From: Photobacterium lipolyticum
GTDB lineage: Bacteria > Pseudomonadota > Gammaproteobacteria > Enterobacterales > Vibrionaceae
Length of the DNA stretch: 64,000 nt
Direction of reading: 5' to 3'
Assembly: GCF_003026475.1 (NCBI RefSeq)
Contig: NZ_PYMC01000012.1
Location: forward strand, 81,611 to 145,610
Part shown: positions 28,735 through 38,728 of the stretch, in pieces
Layout: each line of letters begins with the position of its first letter
Position numbering within the stretch: position 1 is the stretch's first letter
Made by a program: the position numbers and the translations under genes
Notes under the pieces: generated by a model
Told to the model about the DNA's origin: nothing
What the model saw: only the letters and a program-made list of their open reading frames with translations
Database searches by the model: none

Positions 28735-28963
28735 TTGGTTAACCTGCGAATTATTATGTAATACCAACAAATTACACTATAAAACTGTGGAAAAGGAAGC
28801 CCCTGCAGTAAAAAATCAGGTGAAACGATATTTTGTGTAATTAAATGCTTTTTTAGGGAGTGTGATCTGCTACAGAACAGTTTTCCATGCGGGTAATAAG
28901 TAGGGTAGAATAGTCGATTCACTATGTGGTTATGCTACTTAACTAACATGAAGGTAGAACTGC

Positions 28964-30352
28964 GTGCCCAGAGATCGGCACATCTACAATCAGCCAGGGA
29001 TGAGCCTTTATGGTGCTATAGAGCTGAGTGAGGTTACCGTGATTGCGCTACAAACTGCCGTTGAAGTTTTAATCGATAAAGTTCAACAAGCTCCAGATAC
29101 AACCCAACGTTTGATGGTACCACTGGATTTACCAGCAAATACCGACCTGATTGATTGGATGGAATCCCAGCCCCTCTTCCCGAAATTCTACTGGCAGTCT
29201 CGTGATAGCCGTGAAGAGGTTGTTGCATTAGGTCAGATCAAAACGTTTACCGACCCGATGGTCGCCGAGAAAGTGCTCTCAGACGATCAGCGAATTTGGG
29301 GGGGGCGTTCTTTTGATGGACGAACCAGTCGAAATCGCCGTTGCCTGTCCTCTTTTTTCTTCCTGCCCCTGCTTGAAGTTATCCGTATGGATGGTAGCTG
29401 GCAGCTGGCTGTTAACCTGTCTGCTGATAAAGAGAAATTGTTGCTGGCCTTAGCGCAAGTTACTGCCACCGCGAAAGAGGTCGCGGGTATCCGCAGCACG
29501 ATTATTGGCCGTACCTACACGCCTGACTTTTCCGGCTGGTCGACGATGATCAGTCAGGCGCTTGATGCCATCTCGCAAAAAGTCTTCGAAAAAGTGGTAC
29601 TGGCCCGTCGTACGACACTTAAGCTGGACACGCCTGTCGCACCAGCACAATTATTGAAAGCCAGCCGAGCCAGCAATAGCAAGAGTTTCCACTTCATGAT
29701 GGCGCTGGATGAGAAACACAGTTTTATCGGTTCGACGCCGGAGCGTTTGTTTTTACGTCATGAGCGCGAACTAAAAACAGAGGCTTTGGCGGGAACGGTT
29801 GGTCGAGGCCTGGATGCGCGGGAAGATAACCAGTTAGCCCAGTGGCTGATGGCCGATACGAAGAACCGTTACGAGAACCGCTTAGTTGTGGACGACATTG
29901 TCAGCCGTCTGGTTCCTTGCTGCGCATCCATGGAGGTCGCGCAAACACCAGAGTTGGTGCAGTTACGTAAAGTGCAGCACTTAAAACGCGGTATTGAGGC
30001 GCAATTAAATGACCACGTCTACAGTGCCGATTTACTCGATAACCTGCAGCCTACGGCGGCGATTGCCGGATTGCCTCGTGAACAGGCGCTGAGTTTCATT
30101 ACCGAGCATGAACCGTTTGCACGCGGCTGGTATAGCGGTGCAGTGGGGTTTCTCAGTCGTCAACGGAGTGAGTTCTGTGTAGCCATTCGCAGTGCGTTGA
30201 TCATGGGCGAAGAGGTTCACGTCTTTGCCGGTGCCGGTATTGTTCCGGGTTCAACCGCTGATAGCGAGTGGATGGAACTTGATCGTAAAAAAGCCACATT
30301 ATGCAGCTTGCTCGAATCGGATGAGCCGGAGCTGGAGCGAGTATCTGCATGA
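28964..30352 (+). CDS. menF: Isochorismate synthase MenF
   Basis: The first committed enzyme of menaquinone synthesis, converting chorismate to isochorismate. It has about 462 residues. The C-terminal chorismate-binding domain has FVALAR-type residues (KVVLARRTTLKL), GSTPERLFLRHERELKTEAL, AGTVGRG, and near the end SEFCVAIRSALI and FAGAGIVPGSTADSEWMEL. The N-terminal 60 residues are less conserved. GTG at 28964, behind AGGTAGAAC, is the best start; an in-frame ATG at 29000 has a worse ribosome site. Its stop overlaps the menD start by 4 bases (ATGA). Confidence 0.93.
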   Translation: MPRDRHIYNQPGMSLYGAIELSEVTVIALQTAVEVLIDKVQQAPDTTQRLMVPLDLPANTDLIDWMESQPLFPKFYWQSRDSREEVVALGQIKTFTDPMVAEKVLSDDQRIWGGRSFDGRTSRNRRCLSSFFFLPLLEVIRMDGSWQLAVNLSADKEKLLLALAQVTATAKEVAGIRSTIIGRTYTPDFSGWSTMISQALDAISQKVFEKVVLARRTTLKLDTPVAPAQLLKASRASNSKSFHFMMALDEKHSFIGSTPERLFLRHERELKTEALAGTVGRGLDAREDNQLAQWLMADTKNRYENRLVVDDIVSRLVPCCASMEVAQTPELVQLRKVQHLKRGIEAQLNDHVYSADLLDNLQPTAAIAGLPREQALSFITEHEPFARGWYSGAVGFLSRQRSEFCVAIRSALIMGEEVHVFAGAGIVPGSTADSEWMELDRKKATLCSLLESDEPELERVSA

Positions 30353-32097
30353 CCAAAGGGCTATCGACCTCGCACGCTTTGACCTTGGATGTGAAAAGCC
30401 AGCAAGCGGCACTGAATAAGCTGTGGGCAGGCTTGATGTTAGAAGAGTTGGCACGTCTGGGCGTTAAACATATCTGTATCGCCCCCGGTTCTCGCTCGAC
30501 GCCGTTGACGTTGGCGGCGGCAGATAACCGCAAGCTGACGATTCATACCCATTTTGACGAACGTGGACTTGGCTTTCTGGCTTTAGGCTTAGCCAAAGCG
30601 ACCCAGGAACCGGTCGCAGTTGTGGTGACATCGGGAACGGCCGTCGCAAATTTACTGCCCGCCGTCGCTGAAGCCGGGTTGACCGGTGAAAAACTGGTAT
30701 TGCTGACATCTGACCGACCATTGGAATTAATCCAGTGCGGGGCTAATCAGGCGATCCGCCAGTCAGGCATTTTTTCACAGCATGTGACCGCCTTTCATGA
30801 TATCCCATCGCCCACATTAGCGGTGTCTCCAGCCTGGCTATTAACGACCATTGATGAAGCGATGCAGCAACAAAAGCTGCAGGGCAGTGCTGTCCACTTT
30901 AACTGTCACTATCCTGAACCCCTCTATGGTGAGGTCGCTGATTTTGCTGAATATCTTAGCCCGTTAGCAACCTGGCAGGGGGATACTCAGCCTTATACTA
31001 TACACAGTCAGGCCGCAGGTAATCACATTTCGATTGATGCGCATAAATGGCAGCCGCTGACCGATCGCAAAGGCATTGTGATTGCGGGCCGGCTAGAGCC
31101 CGAAGCGTTACCTGCCGTTAAAGCATTGGCAGAAAGATTGGGCTGGCCATTATTGGTTGATCCTCAAGGTGGTGGCAGCAGCGACTGGGCCGGTTTTGAT
31201 GTCTGGTTACAAAATTCTGAATGTCAGAATTTTCTTAAACAAGCCGACACCATCGTGCAATTTGGTGCCCGCCTGGTTTCTAAGCGCCTGCTGCAGTTAA
31301 TCGACAATCATGATCTGCAACAATATTGGCTGGTGGATCCGTTAGCCGGGCGGTTAGACCCAACCCATCGTCGTAGTGTTCGCATTCAGGCAAAGATCAA
31401 ACCATGGGCAATGTTAGCGGCTGAACTGACGTTAGCCAGTGCTCATTTTGGTTGGGCTGCTCCGCTACAGTTCGCTTCCAGCCGATACATCGACATGCTA
31501 TCGGGGCACTCTTCAGAGCTAACCGAGCTCACTCTTGCGGCGAATTTGGCCCGGTGGCTACCGGACACTACCGAATTATTTCTCGGCAACAGCCTGATTG
31601 TTCGCCTGCTTGATATGTGTGGGAAACTGCCGCAGACAGCGACATTTGCCAACCGCGGCGCATCGGGTATTGATGGTTTGATTGCGACCGCTGCGGGTGT
31701 CTACAAAGCCAGACAAGCGCCGTTGCTGTGCCTGCTGGGCGATACGTCACTCTTGTATGATCTGAATTCATTGGCACTACTTCGCGAGGTCTCGCACCCT
31801 GTTGTGGTTCTGGTGACGAATAACGATGGTGGCGGGATCTTTGATTTGCTGCCGGTACCGGAGCAGCAGCGGGAAGATCTCTACCGAATGCCCCATGGGC
31901 TGGAATTTAGTCATGCAGCGGCGATGTTCGGGTTCAATTATCATTGTCCAGATTCGCTGGAACAGGCAGAGCAAATGTGTCGTCAGGCATTGAGCCACAG
32001 CGGTACGACCCTGATTGAAGTTAAGACCCCTTCGGGTCAGGCCGGGCGACGGTTAAAAAGGTTATTCGGCGAGGTCAGAGATGCCGCTTTACTCTGA
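30349..32097 (+). CDS. menD: SEPHCHC synthase MenD
   Basis: A ThDP-dependent enzyme that joins isochorismate and 2-oxoglutarate to make SEPHCHC. It has 582 residues. The N-terminal domain has ICIAPGSRSTPLTLAA and HTHFDERGLGFLALG (contains the catalytic Glu region). The C-terminal ThDP/Mg domain has LLGDTSLLYDLNSLALL and VTNNDGGGIFDLLPV. It overlaps menF by 4 bases and menH by 17 bases, so the operon is translationally coupled. Confidence 0.96.
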   Translation: MTKGLSTSHALTLDVKSQQAALNKLWAGLMLEELARLGVKHICIAPGSRSTPLTLAAADNRKLTIHTHFDERGLGFLALGLAKATQEPVAVVVTSGTAVANLLPAVAEAGLTGEKLVLLTSDRPLELIQCGANQAIRQSGIFSQHVTAFHDIPSPTLAVSPAWLLTTIDEAMQQQKLQGSAVHFNCHYPEPLYGEVADFAEYLSPLATWQGDTQPYTIHSQAAGNHISIDAHKWQPLTDRKGIVIAGRLEPEALPAVKALAERLGWPLLVDPQGGGSSDWAGFDVWLQNSECQNFLKQADTIVQFGARLVSKRLLQLIDNHDLQQYWLVDPLAGRLDPTHRRSVRIQAKIKPWAMLAAELTLASAHFGWAAPLQFASSRYIDMLSGHSSELTELTLAANLARWLPDTTELFLGNSLIVRLLDMCGKLPQTATFANRGASGIDGLIATAAGVYKARQAPLLCLLGDTSLLYDLNSLALLREVSHPVVVLVTNNDGGGIFDLLPVPEQQREDLYRMPHGLEFSHAAAMFGFNYHCPDSLEQAEQMCRQALSHSGTTLIEVKTPSGQAGRRLKRLFGEVRDAALL

Positions 32098-32881
32098 AAG
32101 CTATGGTGTCAGGCATGATCTTAGCCGGCAGCGACCAACCCTGGTGTTTCTGCACGGTTTACTTGGATCTGGACGGGACTGGCGTCATGCCGTCAATGTG
32201 CTGTCTCAGCACTATTTCTGCCTGACCATTGATTTACCCGGACACGGTAACAGCCAGATGCTCTCGGCTGCTGATTTTGTTCAGGTTAATCAGCTGATCC
32301 ACCAAACGCTGGCTCACCGCCATATTACCTCTTATGTCTTAATTGGCTATTCAATGGGGGCACGGCTGGCCATGTATCATGCGGCTTTTCCAAACTCTGA
32401 AAGTCAATCCAGATTAGAAGGAATTGTACTGGAAGGTGGTCATTTCGGTCTGCCACCAATAGAATGTGCCGCAAGATTTGCAAATGATGAAAAATGGGCG
32501 CATCGTTTTGCCTGTGAATCACTTGGCAAGGTTTTACCTGATTGGTATCAACAACCTGTTTTTTCGTCATTGAATCATGACCAAAGACAAAGCTTGGTAT
32601 TGAAACGGAGTAATAATCTTGGTCCCGGTGTTGCGCGTATGCTGCTCGCTACGTCCTTAGCAAAGCAGCCCCCGATGCAAGAAAAAGTAGAGGCATTATT
32701 ACTGCCCGCCCTTTATATTTGTGGCGAGCAGGACAGCAAATTCAGGCGCTTGATCGAGGGCTCCGCATTAGATTCTCTGGTGATCCCGTCGGCGGGACAT
32801 AATGTGCATGTTGAACGGCCTCATGAGTTCAGCATGGCAATTATTAATTTTGTAAAACAGATTGGAATAAAACATGGTTAG
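32081..32881 (+). CDS. menH: SHCHC synthase MenH (alpha/beta hydrolase)
   Basis: Removes pyruvate from SEPHCHC to give SHCHC in the menaquinone pathway. It has 266 residues and an alpha/beta-hydrolase fold: [14 protein letters not shown] (oxyanion region), nucleophile Ser91 in [21 protein letters not shown], and His240 in [11 protein letters not shown]. It overlaps the end of menD and is followed directly by menC; the menB gene that separates menH and menC in E. coli is not here. Confidence 0.94.
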   Translation: MPLYSESYGVRHDLSRQRPTLVFLHGLLGSGRDWRHAVNVLSQHYFCLTIDLPGHGNSQMLSAADFVQVNQLIHQTLAHRHITSYVLIGYSMGARLAMYHAAFPNSESQSRLEGIVLEGGHFGLPPIECAARFANDEKWAHRFACESLGKVLPDWYQQPVFSSLNHDQRQSLVLKRSNNLGPGVARMLLATSLAKQPPMQEKVEALLLPALYICGEQDSKFRRLIEGSALDSLVIPSAGHNVHVERPHEFSMAIINFVKQIGIKHG

Positions 32882-32903
32882 AACTGTAAGGCAGGCTGAG
32901 ACT

Positions 32904-33878
32904 ATGCGAAGCGCTAAGTTATACCAATACCAGTTACCAATGGATTCAGGCGTTATCTTGCGCAATCAGCGCTTAGTGACGCGTGAAGGCTGGGTTGTGG
33001 AATTACGTGATGGCGAAGCGGTAGGTTATGGTGAGATAGCCCCATTGCCTGAGTTTAGCCGGGAAACAACTCAGCAAGCCGGAGAACAGGCTCAGCAGCT
33101 GCTGGAAGCGTGGAGCCAGGGCGACAACCTTGATCTATCTCAGGCATTACCTTCTGTTGCGTTTGGGCTGAGCATGGCGCAACTTGAACTTGCTGGCGGA
33201 TTGCCTGCTGATGGCAACTATCAGGTGGCCCCTCTGTGTTCTGGCGATCCCGATGATCTGATTGTTCGACTGGATGAGATGCCCGGCGAGAAAGTGGCAA
33301 AAATAAAAGTGGGTATGTATGAAGCGGTTCGTGATGGTATCGTGACTAACATGTTCATTGAAGCCATCCCGGAAATCAGATTGCGCTTAGATGCAAATCG
33401 TCAGTGGACGCCGATTAAGGCTCAGCAGTTTGCTAAGTACGTGAAACCTGAGCATCGTGCAGGTATTGCCTTTCTGGAAGAACCTTGTAAGACCCCAGCT
33501 GACAGCCTGGCTTTTGCTCAGGAAACGGGCATTAACATCGCATGGGATGAAACCGTACGTGATGAAGGCTTTGAGGTAAAAGCTGAACCCGGCGTGGTGG
33601 CAATTATTATAAAGCCGACGCTGGTGGGCTCTGTACAACGCTGTATTGAGCTGGTCAACCAGGCACATGCCGCAGGCTTAACCGCGGTGATCAGTTCAAG
33701 CATAGAGTCCAGCCTTGGTTTAAACCAGCTGGCACGGCTGGCAGCATGGCAAACCCCGGGTGAGATCCCTGGACTGGATACCATGCAGCTATTTGCGGCG
33801 CAGCTGGAAACACCATGGCCGGGCTGCAATTTGCCGGTGACGTCTTTAGTAACACTTGAGGTGGTATGGCAGAAGTAA
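32904..33878 (+). CDS. menC: o-Succinylbenzoate synthase MenC
   Basis: An enolase-superfamily enzyme that dehydrates SHCHC to o-succinylbenzoate. It has 324 residues. Residues are conserved with E. coli: [16 protein letters not shown] (catalytic Lys), [10 protein letters not shown] (metal Asp), FLEEPCKTP (metal Glu), [12 protein letters not shown] (metal Asp) and [10 protein letters not shown] (second Lys). The start is taken at ATG 32904 because the E. coli protein begins at the same point (MRSA..); an in-frame ATG at 32874 inside menH would add ten unlike residues. It overlaps menE by 13 bases. Confidence 0.95.
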   Translation: MRSAKLYQYQLPMDSGVILRNQRLVTREGWVVELRDGEAVGYGEIAPLPEFSRETTQQAGEQAQQLLEAWSQGDNLDLSQALPSVAFGLSMAQLELAGGLPADGNYQVAPLCSGDPDDLIVRLDEMPGEKVAKIKVGMYEAVRDGIVTNMFIEAIPEIRLRLDANRQWTPIKAQQFAKYVKPEHRAGIAFLEEPCKTPADSLAFAQETGINIAWDETVRDEGFEVKAEPGVVAIIIKPTLVGSVQRCIELVNQAHAAGLTAVISSSIESSLGLNQLARLAAWQTPGEIPGLDTMQLFAAQLETPWPGCNLPVTSLVTLEVVWQK

Positions 33879-35272
33879 GTCACCACTTCGCCACATGGCC
33901 CTGGCAACATTGGGCATCAGAGCGGTCGTCAGCGACCGCTCTTTCGTTTGGCGAACAACATTTTAGCTGGGCCGAAGTCACGGCACGGGTTGATGAGTAT
34001 GCACAATGCCTGCTTGAGCAGGGCGTCAAGCGTGATCAGCTGATTGCCGTTGTGGCCCCCAATTCGATTCAGGTTTTATGGCTGCTCCTGGCGACCTTGC
34101 GGGTGGGAGCACGGTATGTCGGGTTGAACCCGCGTAATACCGAGGTTGAGTTAAATGCCCAGCTTGCCCAGCTACAGCATGATTTTATTTGGTATCCGGC
34201 CAAATCGGCACATCCGCTTTTATCTGGCCAGCGATTGTATTTGCTGCCGCCGCAGAATCCCCGTTTGGTCCCTGTGACCTGGCAGCCAATACGCCCGGCG
34301 ACAATGACCTTCACCTCGGGCTCTTCCGGAACACCGAAAGTTGCGGTCCATAGTGCTGATAATCATTTAGCCAGTGCTGCCGGGCTGCTGGCGTGGATGG
34401 ATTTCGACCAAGATGATAGCTGGTTACTTTCACTGCCGTTATTTCATATTTCAGGCTTGGCGATAGTCTGGCGCTGGTTGTACCGTGGTGCCAGGTTGGT
34501 TGTGGCAAAGCCAGCCGACTTCGACCGGGCGTTAACGCAGGTGACTCATGCGTCTCTGGTGCCGACTCAGTTACAGCGTTTACTGGCATATCAGCAATGC
34601 GATCCCTCGGTGCCTTTAGTTTTAAAAAAGGTGTTGCTAGGAGGTACCGTTATTCCGGCGAGCCTGACCGAACAGGCAGAGCTTTCAGGGATCAGTTGCT
34701 GGTGTGGTTACGGCATGACGGAGATGGGCTCGACAGTGACCGCGAAAAAAGCGGATGCCAGCGGCGGGGTCGGAGCGGTATTACCTAACCGTGAACTGAT
34801 GTTGAAAGATGGCGAGATTTTAGTGCGGGGTGCAACCTTGTGCCTGGGCTATTACCGTAATAAAACCCTATTTCCGGCCTGCGAAGGTGAGTGGTTTGCA
34901 ACACGTGATGTAGGTGAATGGCGAGATGAAGAACTGCATATTATCGGGCGTGCCGACAATATGTTTATCTCCGGTGGCGAGAATATTCAGCCTGAAGAAG
35001 TGGAGCGGGTTTTACTGGCTCATCCTGACATCAGGCAAGCATTTGTTTTGCCTGTTGAAGACTCTGAATTCGGCCAGCGTCCGGTGGCAATCGTCGATAC
35101 CAGCTCGGAATTAAACGATGAGTTGGTTAATAACCTGCAAGCTTATATGGCAGCGCAGGTCGTGACATTCAAGCGACCAATTTGTTATTACTCGTTACCA
35201 GAAGATTTCACTAAATCAGGCATAAAAGTGTCGCGGAAAAGACTAAAGGACTGGTTGATTAGCCAGCTCTGA
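33866..35272 (+). CDS. menE: o-Succinylbenzoyl-CoA ligase MenE
   Basis: An ANL-superfamily enzyme that adenylates o-succinylbenzoate and loads it on CoA. It has 468 residues. The P-loop-like motif is [16 protein letters not shown] (about 149-164), A5 is [13 protein letters not shown]7/A8 is [10 protein letters not shown] with [15 protein letters not shown], and the A10 lysine is in [13 protein letters not shown]. It overlaps the end of menC. It ends the operon at a palindromic heptamer-repeat region. The product, OSB-CoA, is the substrate of MenB, which is not encoded in this operon. Confidence 0.95.
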   Translation: MAEVSHHFATWPWQHWASERSSATALSFGEQHFSWAEVTARVDEYAQCLLEQGVKRDQLIAVVAPNSIQVLWLLLATLRVGARYVGLNPRNTEVELNAQLAQLQHDFIWYPAKSAHPLLSGQRLYLLPPQNPRLVPVTWQPIRPATMTFTSGSSGTPKVAVHSADNHLASAAGLLAWMDFDQDDSWLLSLPLFHISGLAIVWRWLYRGARLVVAKPADFDRALTQVTHASLVPTQLQRLLAYQQCDPSVPLVLKKVLLGGTVIPASLTEQAELSGISCWCGYGMTEMGSTVTAKKADASGGVGAVLPNRELMLKDGEILVRGATLCLGYYRNKTLFPACEGEWFATRDVGEWRDEELHIIGRADNMFISGGENIQPEEVERVLLAHPDIRQAFVLPVEDSEFGQRPVAIVDTSSELNDELVNNLQAYMAAQVVTFKRPICYYSLPEDFTKSGIKVSRKRLKDWLISQL

Positions 35273-35284
35273 GGTTTAAGAGAT

Positions 35285-35390
35285 AGAAGCGAGTGACGAG
35301 TATTTAAGTATCGAGAGACGAGAGACTAGGCTCTAGATACTCGCCACTCGCCACTCGCCACTTGCTACTCGTTACTTGCCACTCGCTTCT
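35285..35390. repeat. Hairpin-forming heptamer repeat between menE and the MFS-PlsC gene
   Basis: The right half is a run of 7-base units (ACTCGCC, ACTCGCC, ACTTGCT, ACTCGTT, ACTTGCC, ACTCGCT). The left half carries complementary units (AGCGAGTG, ACGAGTA). Outer arms AGAAGCGAGTG (35285-35295) and CACTCGCTTCT (35380-35390) are perfect 11-bp inverted repeats. The element fills the gap between two convergent genes. Confidence 0.8.
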
Positions 35391-35400
35391 CATCACTTCT

Positions 35401-37275
35401 TTACCGATTCTCCCCTCTAAGCCCCATTATTAGCTCCCGAAGTGTCGTACTGTTCGCGTCTCTTGCCGTAACAGGGGCCCCGGCAACAATATTGACCCTG
35501 GACCAGAAACGTTTGGGTAGTTTCAGCAGGGCACGACCGCCTTCACGGCTGAATATACTCCCCCACAGGCCTTGCAAGGCGACAGGAATAACAGGCACCG
35601 ATGAGTGTTTGATAATGATATCGATACCGCGCAGAAAAGGGCCGATTTCACCGTCATGGGTCAACTGGCCTTCCGGAAAGACACAAACAATATCGCCATT
35701 GTCTAAATATTCCGAAACCTGACTGAAGGCCGTGCGAATTGATTTGCGATCAGAGGCATTGACCGGGATCACCTTACAGGCACGGCAGAAAGCACGGATC
35801 AGCGGAAGGTTATAAATATCCTGATCCATCAGGAAACGGATCGGGCGGGGGCAGGCGCCTGCCAGCAGCAAGGCATCCATATAGCTGACATGGTTGCAGA
35901 CAATCAATGCGCCGCCTTGTTTAGGGATACTTGCCAGGTTGGTATGGGTGACCCGATACATAGTATGGGTCACCATCCATACCAGAAAGCGCCAGAAGAA
36001 GTCAGGAACCTGTATGTAGAGATACAGTACAACACACAGATTCATTATCGAGAGGACAAAGAAAAATTGTGGAATACTAAGTCCAACGGCAGACAAAAAG
36101 AGGATCGAAAGAATTGCACTGGCAACCATAAACAAGGCATTTAGGATATTGTTGGCAGCAATGATTTGCGCACGCTCACCTTCTTTAGCGCGGTGTTGCA
36201 TCATGGCGTAAAGAGGGACGATAAAAATACCGCCAGACACGCCAAGCATGGTTAAAGAAATGAAGACCCTAAATAGCTCTGGCTGAGAGATAAATTCAGC
36301 AATACTCCGGGAAGCAGGAATAATTTCAGGTGAAGCAAACAGCAGATCGGCGCCAAACAATGTAATGCCCAAACTGCCCAAAGGTACAATGCCGGGCTCA
36401 ATGCGGTGACCAGAGAGGCGATCACAGAGCAGAGATCCCACCGCAATACCGATTGAAAACAGGGCCAACAGGAAAGAAACCGAAGCAGCGCCCCCCCCTA
36501 GATGCATTTTTGCGAAATTAGGGAACTGGGTCAGGTAACAGGCACCAAGGAACCAAAACCAGCTGATGCCTAACACACACAGGAAGATGGTCTTATCGTT
36601 TCTGGCAATGGCTAAAGTATGACGGGTCTGGCGAATAGGTTGCCATTTGAAAACAATATTCGGATCGCTTGGCTTCGCTTCAGGTATCCAGCGTGATGTC
36701 AGGTAGCCTAAGACCGCAAAACTGACCACACTGATCGCGGCGATGATGGGGGCATCTTCCTGATTTGCGATAACCCCTGCCAGCAGGGTGCCGAGTAAAA
36801 TAGCCAGAAACGTCCCGGTTTCAACCAGCGCGTTTCCTGAGACTAACTCTTCTTTTTTCAGATGCTGGGGCAGCAGGGCATATTTAGCCGGCCCGAAAAA
36901 GGCTGACTGGCTGCCCATAAGAAATAACAAAAACAGCAGCATCATGTAGCTTTCAGTTAGAAAAGCGATAGCGGCCAGCGCCATAATGATGATCTCGGCC
37001 ATCTTAACGATACGCATGATCAGCGCTTTATCGTATTTATCCGCCAGTACACCGGCAGAAGCTGAAAAAAGGAAGAAAGGCAGTATAAATAACCCTGCCG
37101 CCAGATTAATGATTAAATCTGAATCAAGGGGAAGGGTGCCGGGAGCGGCGAAAGCAATAAGAATGAGTAATACATTCTTATAGACATTGTCATTAAAAGC
37201 CCCAAGAGCCTGAGTGAGAAAATATGGTAAAAAACGCTGTTTAGTTAACAGTCGGGATTGGGGCTGTGTGCGCAT
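35401..37275 (-). CDS. Fused MFS (LplT-like) transporter and PlsC-type acyltransferase
   Basis: A 624-residue inner-membrane protein. Residues 1 to about 420 are an MFS transporter like the lysophospholipid flippase LplT (FLPYFLTQALGAFNDNVYKN at the start, GPAKYALLPQHLKKEELVSGNAL). Residues about 425-624 are a PlsC-type glycerolipid acyltransferase with the NHXXXXD motif in VCNHVSYMDALLLAG and the FPEG motif in VCVFPEGQLTHDGEIGPF. In E. coli LplT and the acyltransferase Aas are separate proteins, and Aas has an additional acyl-ACP synthetase domain missing here. The fusion suggests import and reacylation of lysophospholipids in one chain. Twelve bases downstream of the tetR gene, so probably cotranscribed with it. 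Confidence 0.88.
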   Translation of the reverse strand: MRTQPQSRLLTKQRFLPYFLTQALGAFNDNVYKNVLLILIAFAAPGTLPLDSDLIINLAAGLFILPFFLFSASAGVLADKYDKALIMRIVKMAEIIIMALAAIAFLTESYMMLLFLLFLMGSQSAFFGPAKYALLPQHLKKEELVSGNALVETGTFLAILLGTLLAGVIANQEDAPIIAAISVVSFAVLGYLTSRWIPEAKPSDPNIVFKWQPIRQTRHTLAIARNDKTIFLCVLGISWFWFLGACYLTQFPNFAKMHLGGGAASVSFLLALFSIGIAVGSLLCDRLSGHRIEPGIVPLGSLGITLFGADLLFASPEIIPASRSIAEFISQPELFRVFISLTMLGVSGGIFIVPLYAMMQHRAKEGERAQIIAANNILNALFMVASAILSILFLSAVGLSIPQFFFVLSIMNLCVVLYLYIQVPDFFWRFLVWMVTHTMYRVTHTNLASIPKQGGALIVCNHVSYMDALLLAGACPRPIRFLMDQDIYNLPLIRAFCRACKVIPVNASDRKSIRTAFSQVSEYLDNGDIVCVFPEGQLTHDGEIGPFLRGIDIIIKHSSVPVIPVALQGLWGSIFSREGGRALLKLPKRFWSRVNIVAGAPVTARDANSTTLRELIMGLRGENR

Positions 37276-37287
37276 TGAAAACTCCGT

Positions 37288-37884
37288 TTATACGCGCCAG
37301 GTGTTTAGATAGGTATCCAATAAGTTATCGATTAGTACTTTGCCGTCAATAGGGGTTGAGGTGAAGAGTTTATCGTCAACGCTAAGCAGTGTGATACCGT
37401 GAACGCCGGCCCAAATTACGCGGCTCGCTTCCATGATCTCTTTTTCAGATTTTCCCGGTGTGATTTGGCGGATCAGTGTTTCCAGCATTCCCGTCATTTT
37501 ATCGATACGTTCAGATTGCCACTCAGGCAGATCATCACCGCTCATGGTATGTTGGAAAATCAGCTGCCAACGGTAGGGATGAGATGCAGCAAACTCCTGG
37601 TAACAATACGCCAGTCTGCGCAGTGCGTCTTCAGGTGATGTTGCGTTTTTCATTTCGTTTTCTGCTTCAGCAAACAATTCATCTAATGTTTGAGCGACAG
37701 CATGCAGTAATAGCAGATTGTAGTTACCAAAAACGTTTACCAGAGTGCTAGGTACGTAACCAATCATTGCTGCGACTTTACGCAGACTGAGTTCGTGGTG
37801 CGGATGCTCACTTAGAAAATTTTTTACCTGCTCCAGCGTCATACTTACCAACTCTTCACGAGTGTGGTCATTTCGTCTTGCCAT
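37288..37884 (-). CDS. TetR-family regulator with WHG-type C-terminal domain
   Basis: A 198-residue cytoplasmic DNA-binding protein. The N-terminal helix-turn-helix is in HHELSLRKVAAMIGYVPSTL with VFGNYNLLLLHAV. The C-terminal ligand/dimer domain has VIWAGVHGITLLSV, the signature that names the WHG subgroup of TetR proteins. It is 12 bases upstream of the MFS-PlsC gene in the same direction, so it likely controls its own operon in response to a lipid or membrane signal; this is an inference. A short palindromic repeat element lies about 85 bases upstream. Confidence 0.88.
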   Translation of the reverse strand: MARRNDHTREELVSMTLEQVKNFLSEHPHHELSLRKVAAMIGYVPSTLVNVFGNYNLLLLHAVAQTLDELFAEAENEMKNATSPEDALRRLAYCYQEFAASHPYRWQLIFQHTMSGDDLPEWQSERIDKMTGMLETLIRQITPGKSEKEIMEASRVIWAGVHGITLLSVDDKLFTSTPIDGKVLIDNLLDTYLNTWRV

Positions 37885-37969
37885 CGAAAAATACTCTTAA
37901 TGGGTTATATTCTTGTTGTTAATCCGATACCAACCAAAGGGTACTGGCTCAGATTTTTATAAATTAGTA

Positions 37970-38055
37970 TATACCCAAACCACCTCAAATGGCTGCCTTG
38001 ACTAAAAGCCAATGAATTCTCGCTGAACTCGGCATCTTGAGGTGGTTTGGCTATA
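37970..38055. repeat. Short MITE-like palindromic element (internally deleted copy)
   Basis: 86 bases with terminal inverted repeats TATACCCAAACCACCTCAA at the left and TTGAGGTGGTTTGGCTATA at the right. Its right 31 bases (ATTCTCGCTGAACTCGGCAT..) match the right end of the larger element at 38729-38994. It lies upstream of the tetR gene in a 320-base non-coding gap, whose remainder shows no other clear feature. Confidence 0.75.
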
Positions 38056-38204
38056 GAACAACGTTCGATACTTTAGTTGCTCACAACCAATACGGTCAAG
38101 GGAAAAGCCTGCTGTGTGCTAAATTACAGGCTTACTTGTGATAATTCTCTCACTTGTTAATCATAGTTGGAATAAGCCCAGTGAAAAGTATTAATTTTTT
38201 TCAA

Positions 38205-38603
38205 TTATCTGGCATTTTTCTCTGAGTTTCTAATGGATATCTGCTCATTCAGGGTCCAGAAATCAACCAGAATACCGATCAGGAAAAAACCGAAAGTGCA
38301 GAGGTAGAGGATACCCGTTAGCCATTTTCCCATGTACATACGATGCACACCGAATACACCGAGAAAAGTCAGAAGCAGCCAGGAGACGCTATAATCAACC
38401 TCGCCAGCCTGAAAGCGTAAATCAGCTTCGCGATCCATTGACGGAATTAAGAACAAATCAATCAGCCAGCCAATACCGCAAAGGCCTAAAGTCAGAAACC
38501 AGATTGTTCCAGTGACAGGTTTTCCATAGTAGAAGCGATGCGCGCCGGTAAAGCCAAAAATCCACAGTAAATAGCCGATCAGTTTGCTATGTGTATCTTG
38601 CAT
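38205..38603 (-). CDS. TM2-domain membrane protein
   Basis: A 132-residue protein with two copies of a TM2-like unit: IGYLLWIFGFTGAHRFYYGK and later SWLLLTFLGVFGVHRMYMGK, each followed by hydrophobic helices and a short turn (GIGWLIDLFLIPSMD; IGILVDFWTLNEQ). TM2 proteins are inner-membrane proteins of unknown function. It is divergent from the Tim44-like gene across the MITE-like element. Confidence 0.85.
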   Translation of the reverse strand: MQDTHSKLIGYLLWIFGFTGAHRFYYGKPVTGTIWFLTLGLCGIGWLIDLFLIPSMDREADLRFQAGEVDYSVSWLLLTFLGVFGVHRMYMGKWLTGILYLCTFGFFLIGILVDFWTLNEQISIRNSEKNAR

Positions 38604-38728
38604 GTTTCCACCTACCTGTAAGTATTGGTTTGTCTAAGTCTGATTATGTATCAAAGAGTGTGCAATTAGGCAATGAAATCTCGGTAAAGTGCCGGAATAC
38701 CAAGGAACGAGTATTTTGCGGTTATGTA

